Assembly: GCF_002794355.1 (NCBI RefSeq)
Contig: NZ_PGOI01000009.1
Coordinates: 310,001 to 374,000, forward strand
DNA: 64,000 bases
From: Pseudorhodobacter sp. MZDSW-24AT
GTDB lineage: Bacteria > Pseudomonadota > Alphaproteobacteria > Rhodobacterales > Rhodobacteraceae
Reading direction: 5' to 3'
The notes under the pieces: generated by a model
Told to the model about the DNA's origin: nothing
What the model saw: only the letters and a program-made list of their open reading frames with translations
Database searches by the model: none
Shown here: positions 43,802 through 51,992 of the stretch, piece after piece
Layout: every line of letters starts with the position of its first letter
Position numbering within the stretch: position 1 is the first letter of the stretch
Translations under genes and position numbers: made by a program

Positions 43802-44679
43802 GCCTTTGCCTTGCGGCTGGCCATGGCCACCCCGACCCCGGCCAGCGCCAGACCGGCCCAAGCCAAGGGCGGCATCGCCTCGCCCAGAAGCGGCCATGCA
43901 AAGAGCGCCGACATGGCGGGAACAAGGTAGAACAAGGCCGAGACGCGGCTGACCTCTCCGGCGCGGATCATGGCGAGCAAAAGCGACATGGCCAGCAGCG
44001 AATTGCCGATCACCAGATAGGCCATGACCGCGATGAATTCCCCGTCCCACCGGATGGCAAGGCTTTCGGTCATCAGCGCCAGCGGCAGGGTAAAGCCCGC
44101 GCCCACCGCATATTGGATCAGGTTCGAGGTCACAGGGTGCTGGCGGATGCCAAAACGCTTTTCATAAAGCGTGCCTGCGGTAATCCCCAAGAGCCCGCCA
44201 CCGGCGGCGAGCAGGCCCCAAGGGCTTTCTGCCTGCACCTGCGCGCGTGCAAGGATCACCACCAAGGCCCCGGCGAGCCCAAGGCCAAGCCCCATCCATG
44301 CCCGGCGGCTGACGGTTTCGCCCACGAAACGGGGGGCGATCAGCGCGACAAGGATCGGTTGCAGGCAGACCACGATGGCCACCCCGGCGGCGGAGACGCC
44401 GGATTTGAAGGCCAGATAGCACAGGCCGAAGTATCCCACCTGAATCAGAAAGCCGACCACCGCGACATCGACCCAGCCGCGCAAGTTCGCAGGCATCGGA
44501 GGGCGCAAAAACACCACAAAGGGCAACAGCACCAGCAGGACAAGACAGTAGCGCAAGGCCAGCAGGGTCATGGGTTCGGCATGGGTCAGGCCCAGCTTGG
44601 CCACCGCGAACCCGGCCGACCACAGAACAAGGAACACGGCAGGGGCGGCGATCAGCCAAAGGGGGCGCTGGGGCATCAT
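43798..44679 (-). CDS. DMT superfamily (EamA) transporter
   Basis: A 293-residue inner-membrane protein with ten helices in two EamA repeats: AAPAVFLVLWSAGFAVAKLG at the start, QVGYFGLCYLAFKSGVSAAGVAIVVCLQPILVALIAPRF in the first repeat, and YLVIGNSLLAMSLLLAMIRAGEVSRVSALFYLVPAMSALFAWPLLGEAM in the second. It likely exports a metabolite or amino acid. Substrate not readable. The stop overlaps the cupin gene stop. Confidence 0.9.
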   Translation of the reverse strand: MMPQRPLWLIAAPAVFLVLWSAGFAVAKLGLTHAEPMTLLALRYCLVLLVLLPFVVFLRPPMPANLRGWVDVAVVGFLIQVGYFGLCYLAFKSGVSAAGVAIVVCLQPILVALIAPRFVGETVSRRAWMGLGLGLAGALVVILARAQVQAESPWGLLAAGGGLLGITAGTLYEKRFGIRQHPVTSNLIQYAVGAGFTLPLALMTESLAIRWDGEFIAVMAYLVIGNSLLAMSLLLAMIRAGEVSRVSALFYLVPAMSALFAWPLLGEAMPPLAWAGLALAGVGVAMASRKAKA

Positions 44680-44706
44680 GCAACGGACTATTGCCGGGGC
44701 CGCCGC

Positions 44707-44758
44707 GAAAGAAAAGAAAAAGGACGCTGCCCATGGCCGAGGGCCACCGGCAGCGCCC
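44707..44758 (-). terminator. Terminator after the L,D-transpeptidase gene
   Basis: On the minus strand GGCGCTGCC pairs with GGCAGCGTCC around a long loop and is followed by TTTTTCTTTTC. Confidence 0.8.
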
Positions 44759-44762
44759 GGAT

Positions 44763-45590
44763 TTACAGCGTGACGAAATCGCCGGCGGTGACGGGCGCGC
44801 CATCGCGCGGATCGTCAAACACCGGGGCGCGGGTATCGGCGTTGGGGCCGTAGATCAGCTCGGGGTCGACGGTGCGCGAAGGCAGATCGACGCCACGGCC
44901 AAAATTCTCGGGATCAACGCGCAGCGATTCCGCTTCGGTGCGCACATGCACCGGGGTGCCGATCGGCACCATTTCAAACAGGTCGATGATGTCCTGATTG
45001 AACATGCGGATACAGCCTGCCGAGCCGGAATTGCCGATGGATTCCACATCTGACGTGCCGTGGATGCGGAAATAGGTGTCGCGGCCACCTTTGAACAAAT
45101 AAAGCGCGCGTGCGCCCAGCGGGCTGCGCAGACCGCCCGGAATGCCCTTGGCAAAGGGGCCATACACATCCGGCTCACGCCGGATCATGTTCTGGGTGGG
45201 GGTCCAGCCGGGCCATTTGCGCTTCATCTGGATCACGCCATTGCCAGCGAAGGCAAGGCCTGCACGGCCCACACCCACGGGATAGCGCACCGAGTTCGCG
45301 CCTTCGCGGACGAAATACAGGAACTTGGAATAAGGATCGACATCGATGGTGCCGATGGGCTGTTCGCCCAGATACTGGCCCGTGATGCGGCGGTTCGGGC
45401 CTTGGGTGTATTTCGGGTCGATCCCCGGCAGGGCAAAGCCGCTGTCAAAGATCGGGCCATAGCCGGGCAGGAATCCGGCAAAAGGCGAGGGGGATTGGTC
45501 GGCGCCGGGTGCGGCTGGCGCACAGGCCGACAGGGCAGCGAAACCGGACAGGGCCAGAAAGCCACGGCGGCTGAGAGGGGCAAAGGACAT
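44763..45590 (-). CDS. L,D-transpeptidase (YkuD) lipoprotein
   Basis: A 275-residue peptidoglycan cross-linking or protein-anchoring enzyme. The catalytic motif is HGTSDVESIGNSGSAGCIRM (His and Cys). The N-terminus MSFAPLSRRGFLALSGFAAL-SAC has twin arginines and a lipobox-like LSAC, so it is probably Tat-exported and lipid-anchored. I choose ATG 45590 rather than the frame start 45641 because the signal begins there. A terminator follows on its 3' side. Links diaminopimelate residues or anchors a lipoprotein to the wall. Confidence 0.92.
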   Translation of the reverse strand: MSFAPLSRRGFLALSGFAALSACAPAAPGADQSPSPFAGFLPGYGPIFDSGFALPGIDPKYTQGPNRRITGQYLGEQPIGTIDVDPYSKFLYFVREGANSVRYPVGVGRAGLAFAGNGVIQMKRKWPGWTPTQNMIRREPDVYGPFAKGIPGGLRSPLGARALYLFKGGRDTYFRIHGTSDVESIGNSGSAGCIRMFNQDIIDLFEMVPIGTPVHVRTEAESLRVDPENFGRGVDLPSRTVDPELIYGPNADTRAPVFDDPRDGAPVTAGDFVTL

Positions 45591-45648
45591 TGGCAGCCTT
45601 ATGATACGAGTCGTGCGATACCTAGCATGCGAGACTGCCAAACGAAAA

Positions 45649-45676
45649 GACCCGGGAAGTGGTTCCTTCCCGGGTC
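45649..45676 (-). terminator. Terminator after the phytase-esterase-like gene
   Basis: GACCCGGGAAG and CTTCCCGGGTC pair perfectly (11 bp) with TTTTCGTT following on the minus strand. Confidence 0.85.
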
Positions 45677-45724
45677 GCTTTCCGTCGCCATCTGTGGCGC
45701 GCGGGTGTCAGGTGTGGTGCAGGC

Positions 45725-47905
45725 TCACTCGACAGAGCCGATGGACCAGAACAGCGTCTCGCCCGAGGAGTCGGCCACGCCGTCATTGTCGGTGACCACC
45801 CAGCCCGTGCCTGCCGCGTCGATGGCAAAGCCTTCGACCTTGTCGACGGTATAGCCGTTCAGCACCGCCAGATCGGGCAGGAAGTCGCGCACCAGTTCCT
45901 TGCTGACCACCGGCAGCGTGCCGCCCAGTTCGGCAGGCTGCAACGCGGCTGCCGGAACGCGGTAAAGCTTTTTCGTCATGGCCTTGTCGGCAATCTGGTT
46001 GTCGCGTTCCACGATATAGGCCCAGTCGCCGTGCAGGGTGATTTCTGACAGGCCCATCCATGCGCCCTCGGCCGGGGTATCCAGCGGGTAATGCACGGCA
46101 CCCCAGGTTTCCTCGGCGGTGTTATAGGCCAGAAGCTTGACCATGCCCTTCGGGTCATCCTTCCATTCGCGCTGCACCGCCATCCACAGCCAGTCGCCGG
46201 AGACGGTGATGCCTTCAAAGCCGAAGCGGATTTCCTGTGGCAAAATCGCCTCGGGCAGGGCGATTTCCTGCGTGATCTCGCCTTTGTCATTCACGTTGTA
46301 AATCGCGTGCGGGATCAGCCGGTCGCTGCGGCCTTCGGAGGCCAGCCAGAAGCCGCCGTTGCCATCGGGGGCGATGCCTTCGATGTCGAGCTTTTGCGCG
46401 GCGTCGCCGCCGCGGGTGATGTCGAGGGCTGCCGTGATGCGCGCAGGGGTTTGGGTGGCGTCAATGGTATAGATGCGGGGCATCGCGCCATAAACGCTGT
46501 CGGATACGGCATAAAGCTGGCCGGGTTCCGCACCGGCGGTCAGGCCCGACAGGGCGCCCCAGCCGATCAGCGGGTCAGACCCGGCGCTGGTCAGCATCGG
46601 ATAGGCGGCGGGCGCTTCGCTGCGCGCATAGATCATCACATGCGCCGGGGCGAGGCCATCCTCGCGCAGGTCAACCTCATTGGCGGTGACCAGCAGGTTG
46701 CGCGCCGGAAGGGTGGCGATCCCTTCGGGCGACACGCCCGAGGGCAAGAGTTGGCGCAGCACCGGGGCGGCCGGATCGGTCAGATCATAGACCGCGATCA
46801 CCGAGGCGCGTTCCGAGGCGACAAAGGCCATCGGCACACCGTCGAAGGTGTCAAACTTCACCGATTCCAGTTCCACGCCCTTGGTGTGGCTGCGGTGTTC
46901 GGGGTAGTGGCCGATTTCGGCAATTGCGCGTTCCAGCGTATTGCCCGAATCCCAGACCAGCGTGCCATCCTTGCGGAAGATCGACCATGTGCGGGTGCCG
47001 CCGTTCCAGTCGCCTTCATTGGCCATGGCAAAGTGATCGCCGTCGATCCAGGCAATCGCATCGGGCTCGCGCGGGACGGCGCCCTTGGTTTCGCTAAAGT
47101 CCAGACGGCCATCGCGCCGGGTGTCGATGCCCGACACCTCCACCTCTCCGGCGCTGAAATGGCTGGCGATGCTGCCATCGGCGGCGATCACCACGATATG
47201 GTTGTTTTCCTGCAAGGTGACGACAATCTCACCGTTCGCGTTCACATCGACATATTCCGGCTCCGGGTCTTCGGGGCCAATCTCGGCCAGCCCGGTCAGA
47301 TCGATGCGCGTTTGCGCGGCGCAATCGGCGGCGCCGTTCACCACCGGCAGTTTCACCACATAGCCTGCGGGCATCTGCGGCAGGCCGCCATCGCCCGCGT
47401 CTTCGTCGCGTTCATTCTCGATGGCGATGGCGAGGAAAGACCCGTCCGGGGCCTTGGCCACGGCATCCGGCTGGCCGCCGATGTCGCATTCGGCGGTGAT
47501 GGCCTTGGTGGCCGGGTCCACGGTCACCAGCTTGCCTGACGGATTGGTAAAGCTTTCGCTGGTGTTCACCCCGGCAAAGATCTGCGCGCCGATGAAAACG
47601 GCCGTGGTCGGCTCGCCGCCCACCTCGATATTGCCCAAGGGTTTGGGGGCCGCCGGGTCTGTGATGTCGACCAGACCGATCACGCCCAGCGGGCTGTCGG
47701 TATAGACCAGCGTCATCCCGTCTTCGGAAGCCGAGATGATCTCGGCGCTGCTGGCGCGGGCAAGATCTTCGCCCTCGGCCATATTGGCGGGGGTAGCGAA
47801 GCTGGCGATGCGGTTGAAATTCATCTCGGCCAGCGCGGGGAAGGCAGCAAAGATGGCCAGCGCGGAGGTCAGGCCAAGGGTCTTGCCAAAGGGGGAAAGC
47901 GGCAT
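45725..47905 (-). CDS. Secreted beta-propeller protein with esterase-like phytase domain
   Basis: A 726-residue exported protein with a Sec signal (MPLSPFGKTLGLTSALAIFAAFPALAE). The N-terminal half is a repeated beta-propeller-like region (VVIAADGSIASHFSAG, LGNIEVGGEPTTAVFIG, FVASERASVIAVYDL). The C-terminal part SDPLIGWGALSGLTAG, LDIEGIAPDGNGGFWLASEGR and VDKVEGFAIDAAGTGWVVTDN matches the esterase-like-activity-of-phytase family, probably calcium-bound and acting outside the cytoplasm on organic phosphates or esters. I use ATG 47905 with AAGGA upstream; frame opens to 48010. Confidence 0.85.
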   Translation of the reverse strand: MPLSPFGKTLGLTSALAIFAAFPALAEMNFNRIASFATPANMAEGEDLARASSAEIISASEDGMTLVYTDSPLGVIGLVDITDPAAPKPLGNIEVGGEPTTAVFIGAQIFAGVNTSESFTNPSGKLVTVDPATKAITAECDIGGQPDAVAKAPDGSFLAIAIENERDEDAGDGGLPQMPAGYVVKLPVVNGAADCAAQTRIDLTGLAEIGPEDPEPEYVDVNANGEIVVTLQENNHIVVIAADGSIASHFSAGEVEVSGIDTRRDGRLDFSETKGAVPREPDAIAWIDGDHFAMANEGDWNGGTRTWSIFRKDGTLVWDSGNTLERAIAEIGHYPEHRSHTKGVELESVKFDTFDGVPMAFVASERASVIAVYDLTDPAAPVLRQLLPSGVSPEGIATLPARNLLVTANEVDLREDGLAPAHVMIYARSEAPAAYPMLTSAGSDPLIGWGALSGLTAGAEPGQLYAVSDSVYGAMPRIYTIDATQTPARITAALDITRGGDAAQKLDIEGIAPDGNGGFWLASEGRSDRLIPHAIYNVNDKGEITQEIALPEAILPQEIRFGFEGITVSGDWLWMAVQREWKDDPKGMVKLLAYNTAEETWGAVHYPLDTPAEGAWMGLSEITLHGDWAYIVERDNQIADKAMTKKLYRVPAAALQPAELGGTLPVVSKELVRDFLPDLAVLNGYTVDKVEGFAIDAAGTGWVVTDNDGVADSSGETLFWSIGSVE

Positions 47906-47973
47906 GCGGATCATCCTTATCCGATCAGAAAATCTGGGGGAGAGTTGCGCAGGATTGATGAAGCCGCGATGAC

Positions 47974-47987
47974 AGCGACATGTCGCT
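47974..47987. promoter_or_regulatory. Perfect 14-base palindrome between divergent genes
   Basis: AGCGACATGTCGCT lies between the phytase-like gene and the GlsB gene, flanked by two TTGCGCAG direct repeats (47944 and 47997). Possible operator; no known regulator site is recognised. Confidence 0.4.
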
Positions 47988-48108
47988 TGTGCGAAATTGC
48001 GCAGCGGCAAGGAGTCGCCGGGAACCTTTTCATGACTTCAAGAGTTTGTGAGCAGAGACACAAACCGGCGGCACGCGCCCTGTAGACCGCCATAGGAGAG
48101 GGACACCC

Positions 48109-48363
48109 ATGACCATCGAAGCACTTCTTATCATCCTGCTGATCGGCGCCATTGCCGGCTGGCTCGCCGGCCTGATCGTCAAGGGCTACGGATTCGGCCT
48201 GCTCGGCAATATCGTGGTCGGCATCGTCGGCGCGCTGTTCGCCGGGTTCCTGTTCCCGCGCATCGGTCTGGGCTTTGGCGGCGGTGTCCTTGGCTCCATC
48301 GTGGCCGCCACGCTGGGCGCGGTGATCCTGCTGTTCCTGATCCGCTTGGTCAAACGCGCCTGA
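48109..48363 (+). CDS. GlsB/YeaQ/YmgE family membrane protein
   Basis: An 84-residue protein of the transglycosylase-associated/GlsB family: three membrane helices separated by glycine-rich turns (IGAIAGWLAGLIVKGYGFGLLGNIVVGIVGALFAGFLFPR, GGGVLGSIVAATLGAVILLFLI). The family responds to general stress; no enzyme activity is known. It has GGAGAGGGA upstream and ends before a bidirectional terminator. Confidence 0.9.
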   Translation: MTIEALLIILLIGAIAGWLAGLIVKGYGFGLLGNIVVGIVGALFAGFLFPRIGLGFGGGVLGSIVAATLGAVILLFLIRLVKRA

Positions 48364-48383
48364 GCCTTCGGGTCGCATATGTC

Positions 48384-48413
48384 AAAAGGCCGGGGAAACA
48401 CCCCGGCCTTTTT
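48384..48413. terminator. Bidirectional terminator between the GlsB gene and creatinase
   Basis: AAAAGGCCGGGG and CCCCGGCCTTTTT pair around AAACA, giving T-runs in both directions. Confidence 0.9.
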
Positions 48414-48421
48414 CTGTTCTG

Positions 48422-49636
48422 CTATTCAACCACGTTGAAGTCGGGCCCATAGGGGTACTGCGTGATATCCTCGGGCGCGTCTTCGGTGATGACAAAGATA
48501 TCATGCTCGCGGTAGCCGCCCGCGCCGGGTTGGCCGTGCGGAATGGTCAGCATCGGTTCCATGCTGATGACCATGCCGGGCTCCAGCACGGTGTCGATAT
48601 CCTCACGCAGTTCCAGCGCCGCCTCGCGGCCATAGTAATGCGACAGGATGCCAAAGCTGTGGCCATAGCCGAAGGTCCGGTATTGCAGCATGTCGCGCTC
48701 GGCCAGAAAGCTGTTGATCTTGGCGGTGATCTCGGCACAAGACGCGCCCGGCCGCAGCAAGGTCATGCCATATTCATGCGCGTCGATGTTGTGCTGCCAA
48801 ATCGCCATGGAGGCGGCATCCACCTCGCCCACAAAGAGCGTGCGTTCCAGCGCGGTGTAATAGCCCGAGATCATCGGAAAGCAGTTCAGGCTGAGGATAT
48901 CGCCGCGCTTGAGCTTGCGGTTGGTCACCGGGTTATGCGCGCCATCGGTGTTCAGCCCGGATTGGAACCAAACCCAAGTGTCGCGGTATTCGGCATCGGG
49001 AAAGCGCTTGGCAATCTCGCGCTCCATCGCGTCACGGCCCGCGATGCTGATTTCAAGCTCGGTCGCGCCCACTGCAATCGCCGCGCGGATGGCATGGCCG
49101 CCCACATCGGCGACATTGGCGCCCTGCTTGATCAGCGCGATTTCGGCCGGCGATTTCATCATGCGCTGCTGCATGGTGGCGGGGGCGATGTCCATGCCGC
49201 GCTTGGGTTTCAGAAAGCTGTTGAGCTTGTCCGCCCGCTCCATCGTCAGATGATCGGCCTCGCAGCCGATGGCCTTGCCGGTGCCGGTGATGCTGGCCAC
49301 CACCCGCCAGAAATTGTCGCGCGTCCAATCGGTGTAGGTGATGTTGTCCCCGACCGAGCGGCGCCACGGCTGGCCCGCATCGATGCCCGCGCTGACGGTG
49401 ACGCAATCGCTGCGGGTGACGACGCAGGCATAGGGGCGGCCAAAGCTGCAGTAGAGAAAGCCCGAGTAATAGGCCACATTGTGCATCGAGGTGAGCACGA
49501 TGGCATCCAGACTGTGCAACTCCAGTATGTCACGCAAACCGGCAAGGCGCTCTTCGTATTCGGAAACCTCGAAGGGCAAGGCATCCTTGCCGGGGCCGTT
49601 GTGGAACCGGTAGTGGTCCGGGCGGATCAGGTTCAT
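48422..49636 (-). CDS. Creatinase (creatine amidinohydrolase), M24 fold
   Basis: A 404-residue pita-bread enzyme splitting creatine to sarcosine and urea. It matches Pseudomonas creatinase closely as I remember it: NVAYYSGFLYCSFGRPYA, NITYTDWTRDN, TWVWFQSGLNTDGAHNPVT, ILSLNCFPMISGYYTALERT, LQYRTFGYGHSFGILSHYYGRE and DTVLEPGMVISMEPM. Length fits the 403-residue family. I start at ATG 49636 with GAGG upstream; the frame opens at 49759. No creatininase or sarcosine oxidase gene is nearby, so it may act on another guanidine compound. A paired palindrome lies upstream. Confidence 0.9.
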   Translation of the reverse strand: MNLIRPDHYRFHNGPGKDALPFEVSEYEERLAGLRDILELHSLDAIVLTSMHNVAYYSGFLYCSFGRPYACVVTRSDCVTVSAGIDAGQPWRRSVGDNITYTDWTRDNFWRVVASITGTGKAIGCEADHLTMERADKLNSFLKPKRGMDIAPATMQQRMMKSPAEIALIKQGANVADVGGHAIRAAIAVGATELEISIAGRDAMEREIAKRFPDAEYRDTWVWFQSGLNTDGAHNPVTNRKLKRGDILSLNCFPMISGYYTALERTLFVGEVDAASMAIWQHNIDAHEYGMTLLRPGASCAEITAKINSFLAERDMLQYRTFGYGHSFGILSHYYGREAALELREDIDTVLEPGMVISMEPMLTIPHGQPGAGGYREHDIFVITEDAPEDITQYPYGPDFNVVE

Positions 49637-49803
49637 GTCAGACCTCATGTCTGGGGCCGGACGGATCGCCCGGAACCCCGAAAGGTCCCGGCGTACAGGA
49701 CGTGAAGCGGCAGAACCGCAAGCGGCGGGAGGCTGTCCCTGTGGCGACGCCATCGCCACGGCTCAGGCGCATCATGCCTGCGGGGGGCGCGGCCCGCAAG
49801 ACA

Positions 49804-49878
49804 AAGGTGCGTGCTCGCACGCACCTTACAAAGATCCTGCCGGGGCTTCGGGTGTAGGGTGCGTGCGGGCACGCACCC
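49804..49878. repeat. Two GGTGCGTGC-type palindromes
   Basis: Arms GGTGCGTGC and GCACGCACC pair around TC at 49806-49825 (stem extends to 11 bp at 49804-49827) and around GG at 49857-49878. Both are in the 250-base gap between the yghU-like stop and creatinase start. They look like a Rhodobacteraceae extragenic palindrome present twice, and may double as terminators. Confidence 0.7.
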
Positions 49879-49887
49879 CATCAGGTG

Positions 49888-50730
49888 TTACAGCGCGTCG
49901 AAATCCGCCGCCGAATGCCGCTCGGGCAACTGCTCATGCGCCTCACCCCAATTGCGGTTCACCTTGCGGCCGCGCACCACGGCAGGCCGGGCATCGATCT
50001 TTTCCGCCCATGTCACGACATGCTTATAGGATGTCACATCCAGAAACTCGCCCGCATTATAGGCGCGCCCCAGCACCATGCCGCCATACCATGGCCAGAT
50101 CGCCATATCCGCAATGCTATACGCATCCCCCGCGACAAATTCATGCTCGGCCAGTTGCCGGTCCAGCACATCCAGCTGACGCTTGGTTTCCATCGCATAG
50201 CGGTTGATGGGATATTCGTATTTTTCCGGCGCATAGGCATAGAAATGCCCAAAGCCGCCGCCCACGAAGGGCGCTGATCCCATCTGCCACATCAGCCAGT
50301 TCAGCACTTCGGTGCGCTCTGGCCCCGAGGCCGGCAGGAAGGCCCCGAACTTTTCCGCCAAATGCATCAGGATCGACCCCGATTCGAACACCCGCAGCGG
50401 GGTCTCTCCTGAATAATCCATCAGCGCCGGGATCTTGGAATTGGGATTCACCCCCACAAAGCCCGAGCCGAACTGATCGCCATCGCCAATCTTGATCAGC
50501 CAAGCATCGTATTCGGCGGCATGACCGGCTTCGAGCAATTCCTCGAACATCACCGTCACCTTCACCCCATTGGGTGTGGCGAGCGAATAGAGCTGGAACG
50601 GATGCTCCCCGCGCGGCAGGTCCTTGTCATGCGTGGGCCCGGCGATCGGGCGGTTGGTGCTGGCGAATTTCCCGCCATTGTCTTTGTCCCAGGTCCAGAC
50701 CTTTGGCGGAACATAAGGTGTTTCGGTCAT
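49888..50730 (-). CDS. yghU: Glutathione S-transferase family, YghU type
   Basis: A 280-residue Nu-class glutathione transferase/disulfide reductase. The start MTETPYVPPKVWTWDKDNGGKF and FASTNRPIAGPTHDKDLPRGEHPFQLYSLATPNGVKV match E. coli YghU. VGVNPNSKIPAL and VFESGSILMHLAEKFGAFLP are the thioredoxin-fold glutathione site. I use ATG 50730; ATG 50742 is possible. YghU reduces peroxides or disulfides with bound glutathiones. In line with the DoxX and SDR genes upstream. Confidence 0.93.
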   Translation of the reverse strand: MTETPYVPPKVWTWDKDNGGKFASTNRPIAGPTHDKDLPRGEHPFQLYSLATPNGVKVTVMFEELLEAGHAAEYDAWLIKIGDGDQFGSGFVGVNPNSKIPALMDYSGETPLRVFESGSILMHLAEKFGAFLPASGPERTEVLNWLMWQMGSAPFVGGGFGHFYAYAPEKYEYPINRYAMETKRQLDVLDRQLAEHEFVAGDAYSIADMAIWPWYGGMVLGRAYNAGEFLDVTSYKHVVTWAEKIDARPAVVRGRKVNRNWGEAHEQLPERHSAADFDAL

Positions 50731-50833
50731 GTCGTTTCCCATGCGTTTGAGCCAGTTGTGGACGAAAACCTAAGATGCCAGCCGCGGCGCGGCAATGGGG
50801 GCCTGCGGCAGGCTTCGTGTGCGCCTGCGCGCC

Positions 50834-51199
50834 CTAGCGCCAGATCACCCAGCGCCCCGGCCCTTGCGCGGCCAAGATCAGCAGCCCGCCCGCGATGGCC
50901 CAGTTCTTGACCATGATGGTCAGCTGCCACGGGTCCGCGCGCAGCTGCCAGTGGAAAAAGCTGGTCATCAGGCAATAGCCCGCCAGCGCCCCGGCCCAAA
51001 GCGCGACGCGCGGCCCCAGCAGCAGCGCAAGACCCGCCACCAGATTGAACGCCGCCACCGGCCAGACCAGCGCAGGCGGCAGGCCCACCCCCGCCAGCAT
51101 CGCCTGCACCGGCGCCGGATCGCCCAGTTTCTGCACCGCCCCGCCCAGAAACAGCAGCGCGATCAGCCCCCGGCCCGCAAGGTTCAGCGCATCCCCCAT
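50834..51199 (-). CDS. DoxX family membrane protein
   Basis: A 121-residue protein with four helices: LAGRGLIALLFLGGAVQKLG, ALVWPVAAFNLVAGLALLLG, AGALAGYCLMTSFFHWQ and MVKNWAIAGGLLILAAQG. It fits the DoxX family, small quinone- or redox-related membrane proteins. Its ATG at 51199 overlaps the SDR stop as TGATG, so the two are coupled. Function unknown. Confidence 0.85.
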   Translation of the reverse strand: MGDALNLAGRGLIALLFLGGAVQKLGDPAPVQAMLAGVGLPPALVWPVAAFNLVAGLALLLGPRVALWAGALAGYCLMTSFFHWQLRADPWQLTIMVKNWAIAGGLLILAAQGPGRWVIWR

Positions 51200-51897
51200 C
51201 ACACCGACCGCGTGATGCCGCCATCCACCCGCAGATTCTGCCCGGTGATATAGCCCGCCCCGTCCGAGGCCAGAAAGGCCACTGTCGCGGCAATCTCCTC
51301 CGCGCGGCCATAACGCCCCATCGGAATGCGGGCGCGAAACGCCTCCTTCTCGGGCAGGCTGTCGATGAAACCGGGCAGCACATTGTTGATGCGAATGCCC
51401 TTGGCGGCATAGTGATCGGCATAAAGCTTGGTAAAGGCCGCCAGCCCCGCCCGCGCCACGCCGCTGGTCGGGAAGGCCGGGTCGGGCTCGAAGGTGGCGA
51501 AGGTGGTGATGTTGATGATCGCGCCCTTGCCCTGCGCCTCCATGATCGGCGTCACCGCGCGAATGGGGCGCACCGCCGACAGGAAATAGATCTCGAACCC
51601 CTGATGCCAGCCCTCATCGGTGATCTCGACCAAGGGCGCGCGGGGCCCGTGGCCTGCGCTGTTTACCAGCACATCAATCCGGCCAAAGCGCTCCATCGTG
51701 GCGGCGATCAGCCGCTCCACATCCGCCTGCACCTGATTGGACCCGGTCACGCCCACGCCGCCCAACTCCACCGCCAAAGCCTCGCCCTTGCCCGAGGACG
51801 ACAGGATGCTGACCGCATAGCCCTCTGCCGCCAGCTTGCGCGCCGCAGCCGCCCCCATGCCGGATCCGCCCGCCGTTACCACCGCCACCTTTTGCAT
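51199..51897 (-). CDS. SDR family protein with altered active site (SxxxR)
   Basis: A 232-residue short-chain dehydrogenase fold: TAGGSGMGAAAARKL (cofactor motif), ADVERLIAATMERFGRIDVLVNSAG and GIRINNVLPGFIDSLPE. The usual YxxxK is replaced by Ser145-G-V-A-Arg149, and the strand that normally ends in the catalytic Ser is ITTF. So it keeps the NAD(P) fold but may have lost or changed reductase chemistry. The group is seen in some beta-ketoacyl-ACP reductase-like SDRs. Coupled to DoxX. Confidence 0.88.
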   Translation of the reverse strand: MQKVAVVTAGGSGMGAAAARKLAAEGYAVSILSSSGKGEALAVELGGVGVTGSNQVQADVERLIAATMERFGRIDVLVNSAGHGPRAPLVEITDEGWHQGFEIYFLSAVRPIRAVTPIMEAQGKGAIINITTFATFEPDPAFPTSGVARAGLAAFTKLYADHYAAKGIRINNVLPGFIDSLPEKEAFRARIPMGRYGRAEEIAATVAFLASDGAGYITGQNLRVDGGITRSV

Positions 51898-51992
51898 ATG
51901 CCCAACTCCCTGATCTGTTGCCGCACCCTGCCACGCGCAGGCGGGCGGCGAAAGGGCTTGCCAAAGCGCGCGGTTTGCGGCCCCCTTGGCCC

